Positions 14,258 to 15,209 of a stretch of DNA of 15,209 nucleotides are shown here, in pieces. The stretch's first letter is position 1, and each line of letters starts with the position of its first letter. The translations under genes and the position numbers were made by a program. The stretch comes from Bacteroidales bacterium UBA1800 (lineage in GTDB: Bacteria; Bacteroidota; Bacteroidia; Bacteroidales; VadinHA17), in the NCBI GenBank assembly GCA_002319915.1, contig DCFQ01000086.1:8294-23502 (forward strand). The letters are read 5' to 3'. The notes below the pieces were generated by a model, which made no database searches, had not been told where the DNA came from, and worked only from the letters and a program-made list of their open reading frames with translations.

Positions 14258-15209
14258 TTAACGAGGCTTCAATTTAAAAATCCTGGCTGATCCGTTATTG
14301 ACTGCTGCGACCAGATACTCCCTCCCTTTGATATTTATGATCCGTATATGCCTCGCATCCCCGTCTATCCTTAATCCGCTAGCGACCGGCATTTCAGCGG
14401 TAAATGTTCCGCCAGGCTCCCCTTTCAGGAACCAGCCGAAACTTGCATCGTAGCGGCCCAGCAACGGGAGAACCTGGTAATCATTGCCTGCCGCAACAAT
14501 ATCAACATACCCGTCATGGTCGAAGTCACCGGTTACAATGTCCCTGACTGGTGAGAACTGTGCCTCCGGTGGCAGCGGCACCCTTTTAAAAGTCCCTTTC
14601 CCGTCGTTCAGGAAAATACTGCTTTCAAAAAGAACTGCTGTTTTTATTATTGACTGCCTGACAATGTCCTTGCCGAATATATCATCGATGGTTTTTTCAC
14701 CAAAATCAGAGTATTCCCGGAATTTACCGGCAACGCCCTTTATCTGGGCAGCGATCTCGTCAAGCGAGGCAACTGGAAAACTTGCCCCGTCCTGGAATGA
14801 ACAGATCACCGGATCGGGGGAGCCATTATTGTCAAAGTCGTTCACATAGAGGGTAACAGGTTCCTTCACTGAAGCCTTCAGCAAAGAATTCAATCCAAGG
14901 TTTCCTGCAATCAGGTCCATGTCACCGTCGTTGTCAATATCAACGGCTTTCAGTGAACTCCACCAGCCTTCAGTGTCACCGAATCCCGACTCCCTTCCTG
15001 TTTCCGTGAAATGACCATTGTCATTCCTGAAGAGGCATATCCCCATCCATTCACCTGTCACGACCAGGTCATAATCACCGTCTCCGTCAACGTCTGCCCA
15101 GCAGGCATCCGTAACCATTCCGATATTTTTCAGTTCAGGCGCCACGCCGGAGGTGATATTCCTGAGATGTCCCTGTCCGTCATTTTCAAGAAGGAACTGC
15201 TCCGGTGAT
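14258..15209 (-). CDS. FG-GAP/VCBS repeat protein, C-terminal part (5' end beyond the window)
   Basis: The frame is open to the right edge of the window, so the N-terminus is missing; about 316 residues are visible. A GTG at 15145 is not the start, because the preceding frame reads as a normal repeat (FLLENDGQGHLRNIT). The protein has repeated blade units with calcium-loop-like sequences: DVDGDGDYDLVV, DIDNDGDMDLIAG, DFDNNGSPDPVI and DFDHDGYVDIVAAG, typical of FG-GAP/VCBS beta-propellers. Between the third and fourth lies a longer insert with AAQIKGVAGKFREYSDFGEKT. In Bacteroidota such C-terminal parts often belong to large extracellular proteins of about 1100 residues with an ASPIC/UnbV (CRTAC1-like) domain; that domain is not visible here. 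Probably an extracellular binding or surface protein. It converges on the two-helix membrane protein gene with only 3 bases between stops. Confidence 0.88.
   Translation of the reverse strand, partial: SPEQFLLENDGQGHLRNITSGVAPELKNIGMVTDACWADVDGDGDYDLVVTGEWMGICLFRNDNGHFTETGRESGFGDTEGWWSSLKAVDIDNDGDMDLIAGNLGLNSLLKASVKEPVTLYVNDFDNNGSPDPVICSFQDGASFPVASLDEIAAQIKGVAGKFREYSDFGEKTIDDIFGKDIVRQSIIKTAVLFESSIFLNDGKGTFKRVPLPPEAQFSPVRDIVTGDFDHDGYVDIVAAGNDYQVLPLLGRYDASFGWFLKGEPGGTFTAEMPVASGLRIDGDARHIRIINIKGREYLVAAVNNGSARIFKLKPR

Noticed and set aside
14258..15145. Complete 295-residue gene starting at GTG 15145
   Set aside because: The same frame continues to the window edge with sequence typical of the repeat family, so the gene is truncated by the window, not complete.
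1..15209. Genomic island, prophage or defence system
   Set aside because: No integrase, transposase, phage, toxin-antitoxin, restriction or other defence gene, and no shift in base or codon use is apparent by eye.

Overview
The window looks like chromosomal DNA of an uncultured or little-studied member of the Bacteroidota, probably Bacteroidales-like. The evidence is a large gingipain-family (C25) protease ending in a type IX secretion (Por) sorting domain, several signal-peptide and lipoprotein-like secreted proteins, two PF06439 (DUF1080) proteins flanking a Tat-exported Gfo/Idh/MocA oxidoreductase, an FG-GAP/VCBS protein, candidate promoters of the Bacteroidota type (TTTG, about 19 bases, TAnnTTTG), and weak or absent Shine-Dalgarno sites. 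AGG (Arg) and ATA (Ile) codons are frequent throughout. No gene stands out as base-compositionally foreign, and I see no integrase, transposase, tRNA, rRNA or CRISPR array.

Layout. (1) 1-4134, plus strand: the threonine operon. It holds bifunctional aspartokinase/homoserine dehydrogenase (thrA, 5' end outside the window), threonine synthase (thrC) and a HAD-family ThrH. No GHMP-type homoserine kinase or phosphoglycerate-mutase-like gene lies between thrA and thrC. ThrH, known elsewhere as a phosphoserine phosphatase / phosphoserine:homoserine phosphotransferase, is therefore a good candidate to make the O-phosphohomoserine that ThrC uses. (2) 4151-5744, minus strand: a two-gene unit of a secreted UlaG-like metallo-beta-lactamase-fold hydrolase followed by a DUF6599-like exported protein. 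(3) 5946-9716, plus strand: the C25 protease. It is followed by an HD-domain hydrolase (9761-10339) with its own candidate -7 element. (4) 10340-10455: a short intergenic region with a CACAGAG repeat cluster and a hairpin. (5) 10456-13656, minus strand: DUF1080, Gfo/Idh/MocA and DUF1080 genes, a likely extracytoplasmic sugar oxidation and cleavage module. A perfect GAGACG-type palindrome lies between two of its genes. (6) 13775-14254, plus strand: a small two-helix membrane protein. (7) 14258 to the right edge, minus strand: the C-terminal part of an FG-GAP/VCBS repeat protein.

How the parts work together. Region 1 is one biosynthetic pathway, aspartate to threonine, with a possible link to serine metabolism through ThrH. 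Region 5 fits the 3-keto-sugar route: an oxidoreductase makes a 3-keto glycoside and DUF1080 proteins act on the keto sugar outside the cytoplasm. The other genes have no evident shared pathway. Most of the window is ordinary genome. The observations most worth following up are the ThrH-for-homoserine-kinase arrangement, the ATG-less in-frame thrA/thrC junction, the DUF1080-Gfo-DUF1080 module and the two intergenic repeat elements. I found no convincing sign of a wholly new system.
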